Positions 1-8,605 of a DNA stretch of 64,000 nucleotides are shown piece after piece. Numbering within the stretch: position 1 is the stretch's first letter; each line of letters opens with the position of its first letter. The notes beneath the pieces are model-generated. The model was not told the origin of the DNA and did not search any database. It saw only the letters and a program-made list of their open reading frames with translations. The DNA comes from Delftia sp. PS-11. Lineage in GTDB: Bacteria; Pseudomonadota; Gammaproteobacteria; Burkholderiales; Burkholderiaceae_C. The DNA lies in assembly GCF_029870285.1 (NCBI RefSeq), contig NZ_JACSYA010000011.1, forward strand, positions 62,001 through 126,000, in the 5' to 3' direction. A program made the position numbers and the translations under genes.

Positions 1-107
1 CAGAACTCGCAGACCGCATAGCTGGCCTGGGCACTGGCGAACTCCACGGGCGCGCCGCAGCCGGGACAAGGTGCGCGGTAGACGCGCTGCGATGAACTCG
101 AAGCCAT
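1..107 (-). CDS. DUF4178-type zinc-ribbon protein, N-terminal fragment
   Basis: Only the first 35 codons lie in the window; the gene runs off the left edge. The visible N-terminus contains a CPGCGAPVEF zinc-knuckle and a second Cys pair (VCEFC) that together form a C-X2-C...C-X2-C zinc ribbon. From memory this start matches DUF4178 domain proteins of Comamonadaceae, which often sit beside polyamine/spermidine-synthase-like and membrane-repair (PspA/YjfK-type) genes, but the diagnostic domain itself is outside the window. The ATG is the only good start and there is no upstream extension in frame. Confidence 0.55.
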   Translation of the reverse strand, partial: MASSSSQRVYRAPCPGCGAPVEFASAQASYAVCEF

Positions 108-182
108 AAAGTCGTCAGAGGATTGGGGGCAGATAGCAGCGCAGGCGCATCACGGGCACGAAGGGCCGTCCTGTGCCGCTGG

Positions 183-845
183 TCAGCGCGGCTTGGCCGG
201 AGGCTCTGTCGCGCCGGCCTTCTTCTTCTGGCCGATTTTGGATTCCTTGCCAGCCATCAGGCGCTGGATGTTCTCGCTGTGGCGCCACACCAGCAGAGCT
301 GCCATGACCACGATGGCGGCCGTCACCGGCGCCTGCGCATCCCAGGCCAGGCCGCTGCACAGCAGGTAGTAGACCGGCGCCAGGGCTGCAGCCACCAGAG
401 CGGCCAGCGAGGAGTAGCGGAAGATCACGGCCATTGCCAGCCAGCTCAGCGCCACCGCCAGCCCCAGCCAGCCGCTGATGCCCAGCAGCACGCCCAGGGC
501 CGTGGCCACGCCCTTGCCCCCCTTGAACCGGAAAAACACCGGGTACAGGTGGCCCAGGAAAGCGGCCAGCGCCACGGCAGCCAGGGTGGCTGCGCCCAGC
601 CCCAGGCTTTCGCCAAACCACTGCACCAGGGCCACGGGCAGCCAGCCCTTGGCGGCATCGAGCAGCAGCGTCACGGCGGCGGCCGCCTTGCTGCCCGAGC
701 GCAGCACATTGGTGGCGCCGGGATTGCCGCTGCCATAAGTGCGCGGGTCGCTGAGACCCATGGCACGGCTGACGATCACGGCAAACGACAGCGAGCCGAT
801 GAGATAGGCCGCCACTGCGGCAATAAAGGGATGGAGGGCGTTCAA
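183..845 (-). CDS. plsY: Glycerol-3-phosphate acyltransferase PlsY
   Basis: PlsY is an inner-membrane enzyme that transfers an acyl group from acyl-phosphate to glycerol-3-phosphate, the first step of phospholipid synthesis. The protein is hydrophobic with about five membrane segments and shows the family motifs [26 protein letters not shown] and a C-terminal [10 protein letters not shown]. The frame stays open much further upstream, but homology begins at a TTG codon (MNALHPF...), giving 220 residues, the normal size; I chose that start. The C-terminal tail is Lys-rich (KIGQKKK). It sits just downstream of the ybaK-like gene on the same strand, 109 bp apart. Confidence 0.92.
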   Translation of the reverse strand: MNALHPFIAAVAAYLIGSLSFAVIVSRAMGLSDPRTYGSGNPGATNVLRSGSKAAAAVTLLLDAAKGWLPVALVQWFGESLGLGAATLAAVALAAFLGHLYPVFFRFKGGKGVATALGVLLGISGWLGLAVALSWLAMAVIFRYSSLAALVAAALAPVYYLLCSGLAWDAQAPVTAAIVVMAALLVWRHSENIQRLMAGKESKIGQKKKAGATEPPAKPR

Positions 846-954
846 TTCTGGTCCTTGACTGTGCTGGCCGCCAGCGCGCGATGCGGCCAGCCCTACAGGC
901 ATGCCCTCCCCGCAGCGCCAGCGGATGCCGTGGCGTTGTTCGATTTTCAGGGGG

Positions 955-1449
955 CTATTCTGCCAGCGCGCAATGCACGGGCTGCGCGGCCAGCAGTTGC
1001 ACGCAGACCTGCGGCGCCATCTGCACCAGAAATCCGCGCCGCCCGCCATTGATGGCAATGCGCGGCAGCGTCAGGATGCTTTCCTCGATATAGACCGGCA
1101 TGGCGCGGCGCGTGCCAAATGGCGATGTACCGCCCACCAGATAGCCGCTGTGGCGGTTGGCCACCTCGGGCTTGCACGGCTCCACGCTCTTGGCGCCGAT
1201 CTGGCGGGCAAGGTTCTTGGTGGACACCTTGCAGTCCCCGTGCATGAGCACGATCAGCGGCTTGGCATCCTGGTCCTGCATCACCAGGGTCTTGACCACC
1301 ATGTGCTCATCCAGCCCCAGGCTGGCCGCGCTGTGCTCGGTGCCCCCATGCTCCACATACTCGTAGGGATGCTCGGTGAACTCCACCTTGTGGGCACGCA
1401 GCAGCTGGGTGGCCGGTGTCTCGCTGACGTGAGAATTTTTTTTGGACAT
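955..1449 (-). CDS. ybaK: Cys-tRNA(Pro) deacylase, YbaK/EbsC family
   Basis: This 164-residue protein belongs to the YbaK/EbsC/ProX editing family, which hydrolyses mischarged Cys-tRNA(Pro) in trans in the cytoplasm. Family hallmarks are the HMVVKTLV stretch with the key lysine, the [14 protein letters not shown] segment, and the conserved [11 protein letters not shown] loop near the middle. Length is normal. The start is an ATG preceded by GGGGAG; that Shine-Dalgarno sequence is itself one arm of a short hairpin (separate entry). The gene lies between an aldo/keto reductase and plsY, all on the minus strand. Confidence 0.9.
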   Translation of the reverse strand: MSKKNSHVSETPATQLLRAHKVEFTEHPYEYVEHGGTEHSAASLGLDEHMVVKTLVMQDQDAKPLIVLMHGDCKVSTKNLARQIGAKSVEPCKPEVANRHSGYLVGGTSPFGTRRAMPVYIEESILTLPRIAINGGRRGFLVQMAPQVCVQLLAAQPVHCALAE

Positions 1450-1456
1450 GTGATGA

Positions 1457-1510
1457 AACTCCCCTTCACGGGGGAGTTGGACAGATGACAGGCACCGGAC
1501 GCCCGGTGCC
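1457..1510 (-). other. Two adjacent hairpins between aldo/keto reductase and ybaK
   Basis: Two perfect 8-bp inverted repeats lie back to back. GGCACCGG/CCGGTGCC has a 4-base loop at 1491-1510 and AACTCCCC/GGGGAGTT has a 6-base loop at 1457-1478. Neither is followed by a T-run, so they are not classical terminators. The second contains the GGGGAG ribosome-binding sequence of ybaK on its 3' arm, so folding could limit ybaK translation in read-through mRNA. Function is inferred only. Confidence 0.5.
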
Positions 1511-1518
1511 GGACGGGC

Positions 1519-2595
1519 TTACTGCGCAGGATCGCGCGCCTGCCAGCGGATGGAGTCGATGTCCGCCAGCAGTTCGGGCGGCAGCTGCGTGCCCCAGGCG
1601 TCCAGGTTCTCGTCGAGCTGCGCCACCGATGTCACACCGATGATGGTGCTGGCCACCTGCCACTTGGTGTAGCAGAACGCCAGCGCCATCTGCGTGGGTG
1701 TCAGACCATGCGCGCGCGCTAGCCCGTTGTACAGGCGTGCGGCGGCCAGGGACTCGGGGCGGCCCCAGCGCTGCTTGCGTACCGACTCGTAGCGCGCAAT
1801 GCGCGCCTGCTGCGGCGCCCCGGCGTCGGTGGGCGCGTGCGTGTCGAACTTGCCTGTGAGCAGGCCGAAGGCCAGCGGCGAGTAGGCCAGCAGCGAGACT
1901 CCAAGGCGATGGCAGCTTTCGTCCATGCCGTTTTCCCAGCTGCGGTTGATCAGGCAGTACGGGTTTTGCACCGATGCCACGCGCGGCAGGCCATGCTGCT
2001 CGGCCAGGCGCACGAACTCATGCACGCCCCAGGGCGTTTCATTGGACAGGCCGATGTGGCGTACCTTGCCTTCGCGCACCAGGCGCGCCAGCGCATCGAG
2101 CTGCTCGTGGATGCTGGTCTGGGAGGTTTCGCGGGCCGGATCGTAGTAGAGCTGGCCGAAGGCCGGCACATGGCGCTCGGGCCAGTGAATCTGGTAGAGA
2201 TCGATGACATCCGTGCCCAGGCGGCGCAGGCTGCCCTCGCACGAAGCGGCGATGTCTGCCGCCGTCATGCCCTGGCCTTCGCGCACCCAGGGCATGCCGC
2301 GCGAGGGGCCTGCCACCTTGGTGGCCAGTACCACTTTGGCGCGGGCACCGGGGCGCTGCGCAAACCAGCGGCCGATGATGGTTTCGGTCGCGCCGCAGGT
2401 TTCGGCCCGGGCCGGCACGGAATACATCTCGGCCGTGTCGAAAAAGTCCACGCCGCGCTCCAGGGCGCGATCCATGATGGCGAAGGCCTGCGCCTCATCC
2501 ACCTGTTCACCGAACGTCATGGTGCCCAGGCAGATGGGACTGACTCGCAAGGCGCTTTGACCGAGCGCCACCGGTTGCATGGTCTGAGAGTTCAT
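1519..2595 (-). CDS. Aldo/keto reductase, Tas-like
   Basis: A 358-residue member of the aldo/keto reductase superfamily, cytosolic NADPH-dependent carbonyl reductases with a TIM-barrel fold. The catalytic tetrad is visible: Asp53 and Tyr58 in FFDTAEMY, Lys93 in ATKVAG and His137 in YQIHWPE. The C-terminal cofactor region has TSVAQLDENL. The length and the insert around QLYYDPARETSQTSIHEQL match the Tas/YajO-type subgroup (E. coli Tas). The frame is open far upstream but that part is a shadow of hppD; the chosen ATG (MNSQTMQPVAL) begins the homology. The physiological substrate is unknown. Confidence 0.88.
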   Translation of the reverse strand: MNSQTMQPVALGQSALRVSPICLGTMTFGEQVDEAQAFAIMDRALERGVDFFDTAEMYSVPARAETCGATETIIGRWFAQRPGARAKVVLATKVAGPSRGMPWVREGQGMTAADIAASCEGSLRRLGTDVIDLYQIHWPERHVPAFGQLYYDPARETSQTSIHEQLDALARLVREGKVRHIGLSNETPWGVHEFVRLAEQHGLPRVASVQNPYCLINRSWENGMDESCHRLGVSLLAYSPLAFGLLTGKFDTHAPTDAGAPQQARIARYESVRKQRWGRPESLAAARLYNGLARAHGLTPTQMALAFCYTKWQVASTIIGVTSVAQLDENLDAWGTQLPPELLADIDSIRWQARDPAQ

Positions 2596-2642
2596 GGCCC
2601 CAAGTGTAGGGGCCCTGCATGGCTCAAAGACCCGGCTGGCGC

Positions 2643-3734
2643 TCAGGCCTCCTGTGGCTCGACCTGCAGCACGCCCCGGTTGATCTGGTCGCGCTCCATG
2701 GACTCGAACAGCGCCTTGAAGTTGCCCTCGCCAAAGCCCTCGCGGTAATCGCCCTTGCGTTCGATGAACTCGAAGAACACCGGGCCCAGCATGGGTTCGG
2801 AGAAGATCTGCAGCAGCAGGCGCGGCTGGCCACCTTCCGTCGTGCCGTCCAGCAAAATACCACGCGCCTGCAGCTCGCCCACCGGCTGGCCATGGCCGGG
2901 CAGACGGGTTTCCAGATTCTGGTAATAGACATCGTTGGGCGCGGTCAGCAGCGGAATGCCGGCCATCTGCAACTGGTCGATGGAGTCGAGCAGGTTGTCC
3001 GTCAGCAGCGCGATGTGCTGGATGCCCTCGCCGTTGAACTGCATCAGGAACTCTTCGATCTGGCCGCCGCCCTGGCGGGATTCCTCGTTCAGCGGAATAC
3101 GGATCAGGCCGTCCGGTGCCGTCATGGCCTTGGAGGTCAGGCCCGTGTACTCGCCCGAGATGTCGAAATAGCGGATTTCGCGGAAGTTGAACAGCTTGCT
3201 GTAGAAGTCCGCCCAATACGACATGCGGCCACGGTAGACGTTGTGCGTGAGATGGTCCACCACCTGGAAGCCATGGCCCTTGGGGTTGCGGTCCACGCCC
3301 GGCAGGAATTCGAAGTCGATGTCGTAGATGGACTTGCCTTCTTCGAAGCGGTCGATCAGATACAGCGGCGCACCGCCGATGCCCTTGATGGCCGGCAGGC
3401 GCAGCTCCATCGGGCCGGTGGGAATCTCGATCGGCTGCGCGCCCAGCTCCAGCGCACGCTTGTAGGCATGGTGGGCATCCTTGACGCGGAAAGCCAGGCC
3501 ACAGGCCGAGGGGCCATGCTCGGCTGCAAAGTAGCCGGCCTGTCCTGGCTCGTTGTTCAGGATGAAGTTGATGCCGCCCTGGCGGTACAGCAGCACATTC
3601 TTGGAACGGTGCTTGGCCACCAGCGTGAAGCCCAGCTTCTCGAACAGCGGCTCCAGCACATTCGGCCGGGGCGAGGCGAATTCCACGAACTCAAAGCCCA
3701 TCAGGCCCATGGGGTTGTCGAAAAGATCTGCCAT
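2643..3734 (-). CDS. hppD: 4-Hydroxyphenylpyruvate dioxygenase
   Basis: HPPD converts 4-hydroxyphenylpyruvate to homogentisate, the committed step of tyrosine breakdown; it is a cytosolic non-haem Fe(II) enzyme. The three iron ligands are clear: His161 in VVDHLTHNV, His240 in GIQHIALL and Glu322 in FFEFIERKG. They fall at the same residue numbers I recall for the Pseudomonas enzyme. Length (363 residues) is typical of the bacterial form. A good AAGGAG ribosome-binding site precedes the ATG. It follows the amino acid permease gene by 18 bp, so the two should be one operon importing and degrading aromatic amino acids. Confidence 0.96.
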   Translation of the reverse strand: MADLFDNPMGLMGFEFVEFASPRPNVLEPLFEKLGFTLVAKHRSKNVLLYRQGGINFILNNEPGQAGYFAAEHGPSACGLAFRVKDAHHAYKRALELGAQPIEIPTGPMELRLPAIKGIGGAPLYLIDRFEEGKSIYDIDFEFLPGVDRNPKGHGFQVVDHLTHNVYRGRMSYWADFYSKLFNFREIRYFDISGEYTGLTSKAMTAPDGLIRIPLNEESRQGGGQIEEFLMQFNGEGIQHIALLTDNLLDSIDQLQMAGIPLLTAPNDVYYQNLETRLPGHGQPVGELQARGILLDGTTEGGQPRLLLQIFSEPMLGPVFFEFIERKGDYREGFGEGNFKALFESMERDQINRGVLQVEPQEA

Positions 3735-3752
3735 GTTCTTTCTCCTTGAATT

Positions 3753-5189
3753 TCAGACAGGGGTGCGTGCGGCAGCCAGCGCTGACTTTGCCGCAGTTTC
3801 GGGGACGCAAAGGGAGCGCTGCCGGTCGATGATGCGATAGACGCCATAGACCAGCAACACCCACACCGGAATGGCCAGGGCCGAGGAGCGGATCGCAGGC
3901 GTCAGCAGCATCACGCCCACCACCAGTGCCATGGCAGCCAGGCAGATGGCGTTGGTCAGGGGCGCTGCAGGCGCGGGAAAGCCCAGCACCGTGCCGCGCG
4001 CCGCATGGGCGCGGCGAAAGCGCCAGTGCGCCACGATGATGATGGTCCAGGTGATCACCAGCGCCGCCACGATCAGCGACATCAGCAGCTCGATCACATT
4101 GGCTGGCGCCACGTAGTTCAGCACCACGCACAGCGCCGTGAAAATACCCGGATAGACGATGGCGCGCACCGGCACGCCGCGCTGGTTGACGGCAGCCAGC
4201 GACTTGGGCGCATTGCCTTCCTGGGCCATGCCATACAGCAGGCGGCTGTTGCTGTAGACCATGCTGTTGTAGACCGACAGTGTGGCCGTCAGGATCACGA
4301 AGTTCAGCAGATGGGCTGCCGTGGTCTCGCCAATGCCGGAGAACACCAGCACGAAGGGGCTGCTGCTGTAGGTATCGCCTCCCGCCTTGAGCTGGGCCAG
4401 CAGGTCGGTCCAGGGCGTGAGCGACATCAGCACCGCCATGGAGCCGATGTAGAACACCAGCACCCGGTAGATCAGTTGATTCACGGCCTTGGGGATCACG
4501 GTGCGCGGCTGGTCGGTCTCGGCTGCAGCAAAGCCCAGCATCTCCACGCCGCCAAAGGCGAACATGATGAAGGCAAAAGCCATCACCAGGCCCGACAGGC
4601 CATTGGAGAAAAAGCCGCCATGGGTCCAGAGATTGCGAACGGTCTGCTCGGGCCGGTCCGTGTTGACCAGCAGGTACAGACCCGCGCCGATCATGGCGAC
4701 CACGGCCACGATCTTGATCAGCGCAAACCAGAACTCGAACTCGCCATAGGCCTTGACGTTGATGAAGTTCACGCCGTTGATCAGCACGAAAAACACCGCC
4801 GCCGTCACCCATGTCGGGATGCCGGGCCACCAGAACTGAATGAACTTGCCTGCCGCCGTCAGCTCCAGCATGCCCACCAGCACATACAGCGCCACGCAAT
4901 TCCAGCCCGACAGAAAGCCCGCGAAACGGCCCACGTAGCGGTTGGCGAAATAGCTGAACGAGCCCGCATTGGACTCCTCCACCAGCATCTCGCCCAAAAA
5001 GCGCATGATGAAGAAAATGACCAGCCCGCCAATCGCGTAGCCAAGCAGGACCGAAGGGCCGGCCAGTTCGATGATGCCGGCCGAGCCCAGGAACAGGCCG
5101 GTGCCGATGGTGCCGCCCAGCGCAATCAGCTGGATATGGCGGTTCTGAAGCCTGCGTTCCAGGTGGCCCTGGGGGGAAGCGCTGTGCAT
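3753..5189 (-). CDS. APC-family amino acid permease, AroP/PheP/ProY-like
   Basis: A 478-residue, twelve-segment permease of the amino acid-polyamine-organocation superfamily that should drive proton-coupled uptake of amino acids across the inner membrane. The N-terminal LIALGGTIGTGLFLGSA motif and the following Pro/Gly-rich helix are hallmarks of the AAT subgroup (AroP, PheP, ProY, GabP). I chose the internal ATG (MHSASPQGHLERRLQNRHIQ) because GGGGGAG precedes it and the family starts here. Being co-transcribed with hppD argues for phenylalanine/tyrosine as substrate. That is inference; ProY or histidine-type specificity cannot be excluded. Confidence 0.88.
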   Translation of the reverse strand: MHSASPQGHLERRLQNRHIQLIALGGTIGTGLFLGSAGIIELAGPSVLLGYAIGGLVIFFIMRFLGEMLVEESNAGSFSYFANRYVGRFAGFLSGWNCVALYVLVGMLELTAAGKFIQFWWPGIPTWVTAAVFFVLINGVNFINVKAYGEFEFWFALIKIVAVVAMIGAGLYLLVNTDRPEQTVRNLWTHGGFFSNGLSGLVMAFAFIMFAFGGVEMLGFAAAETDQPRTVIPKAVNQLIYRVLVFYIGSMAVLMSLTPWTDLLAQLKAGGDTYSSSPFVLVFSGIGETTAAHLLNFVILTATLSVYNSMVYSNSRLLYGMAQEGNAPKSLAAVNQRGVPVRAIVYPGIFTALCVVLNYVAPANVIELLMSLIVAALVITWTIIIVAHWRFRRAHAARGTVLGFPAPAAPLTNAICLAAMALVVGVMLLTPAIRSSALAIPVWVLLVYGVYRIIDRQRSLCVPETAAKSALAAARTPV

Positions 5190-5489
5190 GTCTCGTACTC
5201 CCCCGCTCTCAGTGGCTGGCACGGCGGTACGGTGGATGAAACGATGGGTGGGTCTTCACTGCAATGTCTCCTCGTGGGGGCTTGTTGGATGTGGGAAGTG
5301 CTTTGTGTGCCTTCCTTGGGTACAGGTATCAACTATAAAAAACAATAAATTATTATTTCTTGTAACTTATCCCTATGGACAATCACGAACAGAAGGAGTA
5401 GTGCTGCAATGCACCTGCAGGCGGCAGCGGAGTGCCCGCAAGCGGCAAAAACCATCTACTATCGATTTTTTGCCTCCGGAGTTCAGCAC
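5190..5489. promoter_or_regulatory. Divergent intergenic region between permease-hppD operon and tetR gene
   Basis: About 300 bp separate two divergently transcribed units. Most is GC-rich, but around 5328-5375 it turns sharply AT-rich (runs such as ATAAAAAACAATAAATTATT), the usual sign of promoters in such a genome. No convincing -35/-10 pair could be fixed by eye on either strand, and I found no clear long palindrome. This is the most likely site at which the TetR-type regulator acts. Confidence 0.5.
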
Positions 5490-6152
5490 ATGACGACGTC
5501 CGCCACGCAGCGGCGCGCACGCACGCCGCAGACCGAGCGTGTGGAGACAACGCAACGCAAGATCATCGACTCCGCGCTGACGCTGCTGCGCGAGGGCGGC
5601 TTCAAGAGCGCCACGCTGCAGGCCATTGCGCGCGGCGCCGACGTATCGCTGGGTGCGCTGCAGCACCATTTCGAGAGCCGCGATGCGCTGATGGAGCGGC
5701 TGGTCATCGAGGTCATGGAGCCGCTGAGCGACCAGGGCACGGTCTGGCCCGACAAGGCCCTGCCCATGCGCGAGCGCGCCCAGACCTTTGTCACCCTGGC
5801 CTGGAACAACATCTTCGGCGCCGCCAACTACCAGGCCGCATGGAGCATGTTCTTCGGCTGCAAAGCCTCGCCCACGCTGTTCGGCCGCGTCGATGCCCGG
5901 CGCGTGCTGGTGGACCATATGTTCTACGCACGCTTTCTGGACGTCTTCCCCGAAGTCCAGGCCCACCACCCCCATCCCCAGGGCGTGGCTGCCATGGCCT
6001 TTGCCACGCTGCGCGGCGCGGGCGTGCTGGAGCTGTTTTCGGTGGAGGCGCAGGAGCGCCAGTGCACCTTCTCGGCCCTGGTGGAAGCCATTGTCGATGC
6101 GGGCACGCCCAGACTGCGGGATAGCACCCACCTGCCACTGTCCCGCCCCTGA
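5490..6152 (+). CDS. TetR/AcrR-family transcriptional regulator
   Basis: A 220-residue regulator with an N-terminal TetR-type helix-turn-helix. After an Arg-rich lead, the sequence IIDSALTLLREGGFKSATLQ runs into the helix-turn-helix GADVSLGALQHHFESRDALM at about residues 25-70. The C-terminal ligand and dimerisation part is not conserved enough to name a ligand. The start was set at the ATG with CCGGAG nine bases upstream; the longer frame has no support. It is divergent from the permease-hppD operon and so probably controls it, but it could equally control the hydrolase gene 35 bp downstream. Confidence 0.85.
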   Translation: MTTSATQRRARTPQTERVETTQRKIIDSALTLLREGGFKSATLQAIARGADVSLGALQHHFESRDALMERLVIEVMEPLSDQGTVWPDKALPMRERAQTFVTLAWNNIFGAANYQAAWSMFFGCKASPTLFGRVDARRVLVDHMFYARFLDVFPEVQAHHPHPQGVAAMAFATLRGAGVLELFSVEAQERQCTFSALVEAIVDAGTPRLRDSTHLPLSRP

Positions 6153-6187
6153 CTGCTGCGCGGCAGCAAACCGGAATAATCGGTGCC

Positions 6188-7183
6188 ATGCTGCAAGCCT
6201 CCCACCTCCCTGCCACGCCCGCCGACAGCGCCCCCTTCTACACCCCGGCACGCCCCTGGCGCTCGCGCATGGTTCCCGTGCGGACCCTGGACTACCATGT
6301 GCGCGAATGGGGGGCCGAAGAGGCAGGCCCTGCCCTTGCCCCTTTGGTTCTGCTCCATGGCTGGATGGATGTCGCGGCTTCCTACCAGTTCGTGGTCGAT
6401 GCCTTCAGCGACGCTTTCCTGTCGGGTCGCCGCATCATTGCGCCCGACTGGCGCGGCTTTGGCCTGAGCCGCCCGGCAACGCCCTGCGACCGCTACGACT
6501 TCGTGGACTATCTGGCCGACCTGGATCACCTGCTGGATACGCTGGTGGGCAGCACCCCTGTCGATCTGGTCGGCCACAGCATGGGAGGCAATGTGGCGAT
6601 GATGTATGCGGGCGCGCGGCCCGAGCGCATCCGCCGGCTGGTCAATCTCGAAGGCTTCGGCCTGCCAGCCACGCAGCCCCAGCAGGCGCCAGCACGCTAT
6701 GCGCAGTGGATGGACGAAACCCGCCAGCTGCGCCAGGGCCAGATGGAGCTCAAGACCTATGACAGCGTGCAGGCTGTGGCGCAGCGCCTGATGAAGACCA
6801 ATCGCCGGCTGCCCCAGGACAAGGCCTTGTGGCTGGCCCACCACTGGGCAGCGCCCAATGCGCAGGGCCGCTGGGAAATCCTGGGCGATGCCGCGCACAA
6901 AATCACCAGCGCCCAGCTCTACCGCCTGGACGAGATGCTGGCCCTGTACCGTGCCATCACCGCGCCTGTACTGTCCATCGAGGCCAGCGACGACAGCCTG
7001 GCGCAGTGGTGGAAGGAGCGCTACACCCTGGAGCAATACCACGAACGCATCCGCCAGGTGCCGGACTGCACGAGCGCCGTGGTCCAGGATGCAGGCCATA
7101 TGCTGCACCACGACCAGCCTGTGCAGGTGGCCGGACTGATCGCATCTTTTGTCGGCACCCTGCCACAAGCGCAGGACAACTGA
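6188..7183 (+). CDS. Alpha/beta hydrolase
   Basis: A 331-residue soluble alpha/beta hydrolase. The nucleophile elbow is GHSMGG with Ser131, the oxyanion motif is LLHGWMD around residue 57, and the catalytic His lies in DAGHMLHHDQP near the C-terminus. The APDWRGFGLS strand is typical of esterase or meta-cleavage hydrolase-like enzymes. The substrate cannot be read from sequence. It follows the tetR gene closely on the same strand and may be co-transcribed with it. Confidence 0.88.
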   Translation: MLQASHLPATPADSAPFYTPARPWRSRMVPVRTLDYHVREWGAEEAGPALAPLVLLHGWMDVAASYQFVVDAFSDAFLSGRRIIAPDWRGFGLSRPATPCDRYDFVDYLADLDHLLDTLVGSTPVDLVGHSMGGNVAMMYAGARPERIRRLVNLEGFGLPATQPQQAPARYAQWMDETRQLRQGQMELKTYDSVQAVAQRLMKTNRRLPQDKALWLAHHWAAPNAQGRWEILGDAAHKITSAQLYRLDEMLALYRAITAPVLSIEASDDSLAQWWKERYTLEQYHERIRQVPDCTSAVVQDAGHMLHHDQPVQVAGLIASFVGTLPQAQDN

Positions 7184-7239
7184 GGCAGAAAGCGCACAAA
7201 GTGCTAATCTGGCCTTTGTCTCCAAACGAAGGGCTCCGT

Positions 7240-7449
7240 ATGAATCACGCACTGCTCTCCCGTAACAGGCAGGATGTGCTGCGCACCGCACTGCCTCGTG
7301 TCGCCGACCTGCTTCGTCACCGCCGGGCCAGCGAAATCGACGAAGACGTGATTGACGACCTCGTCACGCTGTCATGGCTGGAATGGGCAGGAGGCACGCT
7401 ACAACTGACCCAGACCGGCAGCAACATCTGCCTGCAGCAGGACCGCTAG
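7240..7449 (+). CDS. Hypothetical small protein (69 aa)
   Basis: I do not recognise this protein. It is 69 residues, soluble, with a helical Arg-rich first half (LLSRNRQDVLRTALPRVADLL) and an acidic centre (EIDEDVIDDLV). Its final segment (WLEWAGGTLQLTQTGSNICLQ) ends like the wing of a small winged-helix domain. The stop codon is formed by the TA target duplication plus the first base of the downstream insertion element. Removing the element leaves the same TAG, so the gene is not truncated. Confidence 0.6.
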   Translation: MNHALLSRNRQDVLRTALPRVADLLRHRRASEIDEDVIDDLVTLSWLEWAGGTLQLTQTGSNICLQQDR

Positions 7450-7464
7450 GGTGAATCGACATTC
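7449..7464 (+). repeat. IS left terminal inverted repeat
   Basis: Sixteen-base outer end of the insertion element, directly preceded by the TA target duplication at 7447-7448. Confidence 0.88.
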
Positions 7465-7517
7465 AGCACGAGGGCCTTGAAAAATGAGACGATTGTGGTA
7501 GGAGAAATCAAACCCAA

Positions 7518-8341
7518 ATGTCTCGCCCAAGTCGCTACGAACTGACCGATCATCAATGGAGCCGTCTTGAGAGCCTGCTGCCCGGCAAGCCCTCAGACCC
7601 CGGGCGCAGCGGCCTGGACAATCGCGCTTTCGTCAATGGCGTGCTCTGGGTCCTGCGCTCGGGAGCCCGTTGGAGCGATCTGCCCGAGCGATATGGAAAG
7701 TACAAGACCGTGCACAAGCGCTTCACCCGCTGGGCGGCGGCCGGTGTCTGGGAGCAAGTGTTTGCAGTGCTGGTCAAGGACCAAGGCAATCAATACTTGT
7801 TGATAGACAGCACCATCGTTCGCGCACATCAGCAGGCCGCGACAGGAAAAGGGGGGGCCAAAACGCGTCTCTGGGGCGTTCCCGAGGTGGACTGAGCACG
7901 AAGATTCACATGGCCAGCGATGGTCATGGCAGGCCCGTGCGGCTGATCCTCACGCCGGGACAGGTCAACGATATTACTCAGGCGCCGGCGTTGATCAAGG
8001 GCTTCAAGCCGACGCATGTCTTGGCAGACAAGGGCTATGACAGCCGTGCCTTTGTGGCGCAAGTTGAGGCTGCTGGCGCACAAGCGGTGATTCCACCACG
8101 CAGTTGCCAGCAGGCCAGGCCCTTGGATGTCGAGGTGTACAGGGCGCGCAATGCCATAGAGCGTAGCTTTGCAAAGCTCAAGCAGTTGCGCCGCATTGCG
8201 ACGCGCTATGACTGTAAGGCCAGTCACTTCATGGCTTTCCTGTGCCTGGCTGCAAGCATGGCCTGGCTACCAGCTTGGATGTCGATTCACCCTAGGGCGA
8301 ACCAGCACTCACTCCTTCAGCCCGGCAGAGAAAGGCCATGA
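7518..8341 (+). CDS. IS5-family DDE transposase, two frames joined by -1 frameshift
   Basis: The transposase is split over two overlapping frames. The first (125 residues, stop at 7893-7895) has the DUF4096-like N-terminus (SRYELTDHQWSRLESLLPG) and the first catalytic Asp in YLLIDSTIVRAH. The second, open in the -1 frame, carries ALGR-like GRSRGGLSTKIH, the second Asp in LADKGYDSR and the Glu in RNAIERSFAKLKQLRRIATRYD. The switch must fall at the A4G7 run at 7847-7857, a classic slippery site for this IS group. The second frame has no stop inside the element and continues 16 codons into flanking DNA, ending at 8341, so the C-terminus is abnormal here. Confidence 0.85.
7847..7857 (+). other. 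Putative -1 ribosomal frameshift slippery run (A4G7)
   Basis: Four A residues followed by seven G residues lie exactly where the first transposase frame must give way to the second. Homopolymer slippage here joins the N-terminal and catalytic parts, as is known for IS427-group elements. A sequencing error in the G-run would produce the same picture. Confidence 0.65.
8277..8292 (-). repeat. IS right terminal inverted repeat
   Basis: Inverted copy of the left end with one mismatch, directly followed by TA at 8293-8294. Confidence 0.88.
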
Positions 8342-8520
8342 CGTGGGCAGCCTGCCGGGGCCGTGGCGCGCAACAATACGGCGCAATACAGCGCAGCATC
8401 AAAAGGCTGGCGCTGTTGATGGCTGCGCGACGGAATCGCCGCTTGCGCAACTGCCGACCCGGCCTGGGTCATGCGCACCCGGCTGCCACAGCCCTTGTCC
8501 GCCGGTGCGTGCGGGTTTGG
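8304..8520 (-). pseudogene. Decayed IS5-type transposase fragment
   Basis: Read on the minus strand, this stretch gives ADKGCGSR...AAIPSRSHQQRQPFDAALY, which lines up with ADKGYDSR...AVIPPRSCQQARPLDVEVY of the neighbouring intact transposase. Further on, in another frame, HVMAFLCRA-like codons (ATGGCCTTTCTCTGCCGGGC) match the ATGGCTTTCCTGTGCCTGGC near the 3' end of the intact gene. Frame breaks and lost residues show it is dead. Only the C-terminal third remains, with its end at or next to the right end of the intact element. Confidence 0.7.
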
Positions 8521-8605
8521 AGCGCCTGCGAACGGGCCGCAGGCCAGACCCTGAGCATCCCCCGGCCCACGCTCAATACCAACAACGCCGACACTTTCCA
8601 GCCAT

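Larger units (their letters stand above)
7449..8292 (+). mobile_element. IS5-family (IS427-like) insertion sequence, 844 bp
   Basis: The element is bounded by 16-bp terminal inverted repeats (GGGTGAATCGACATTC on the left, GGGTGAATCGACATCC read inward from the right, 15 of 16 identical). It is flanked on both sides by TA, the target duplication expected for the IS427 group. Size and transposase type agree. It inserted directly at the stop codon of the 69-aa gene and upstream of a decayed IS5-type fragment. The element name cannot be given without a database. Confidence 0.9.

Noticed and set aside
6829..7449. A 206-codon frame overlapping the hydrolase gene
   Set aside because: Only the last 69 codons, starting at their own ATG, are free of overlap; the upstream part is a shadow of the hydrolase.
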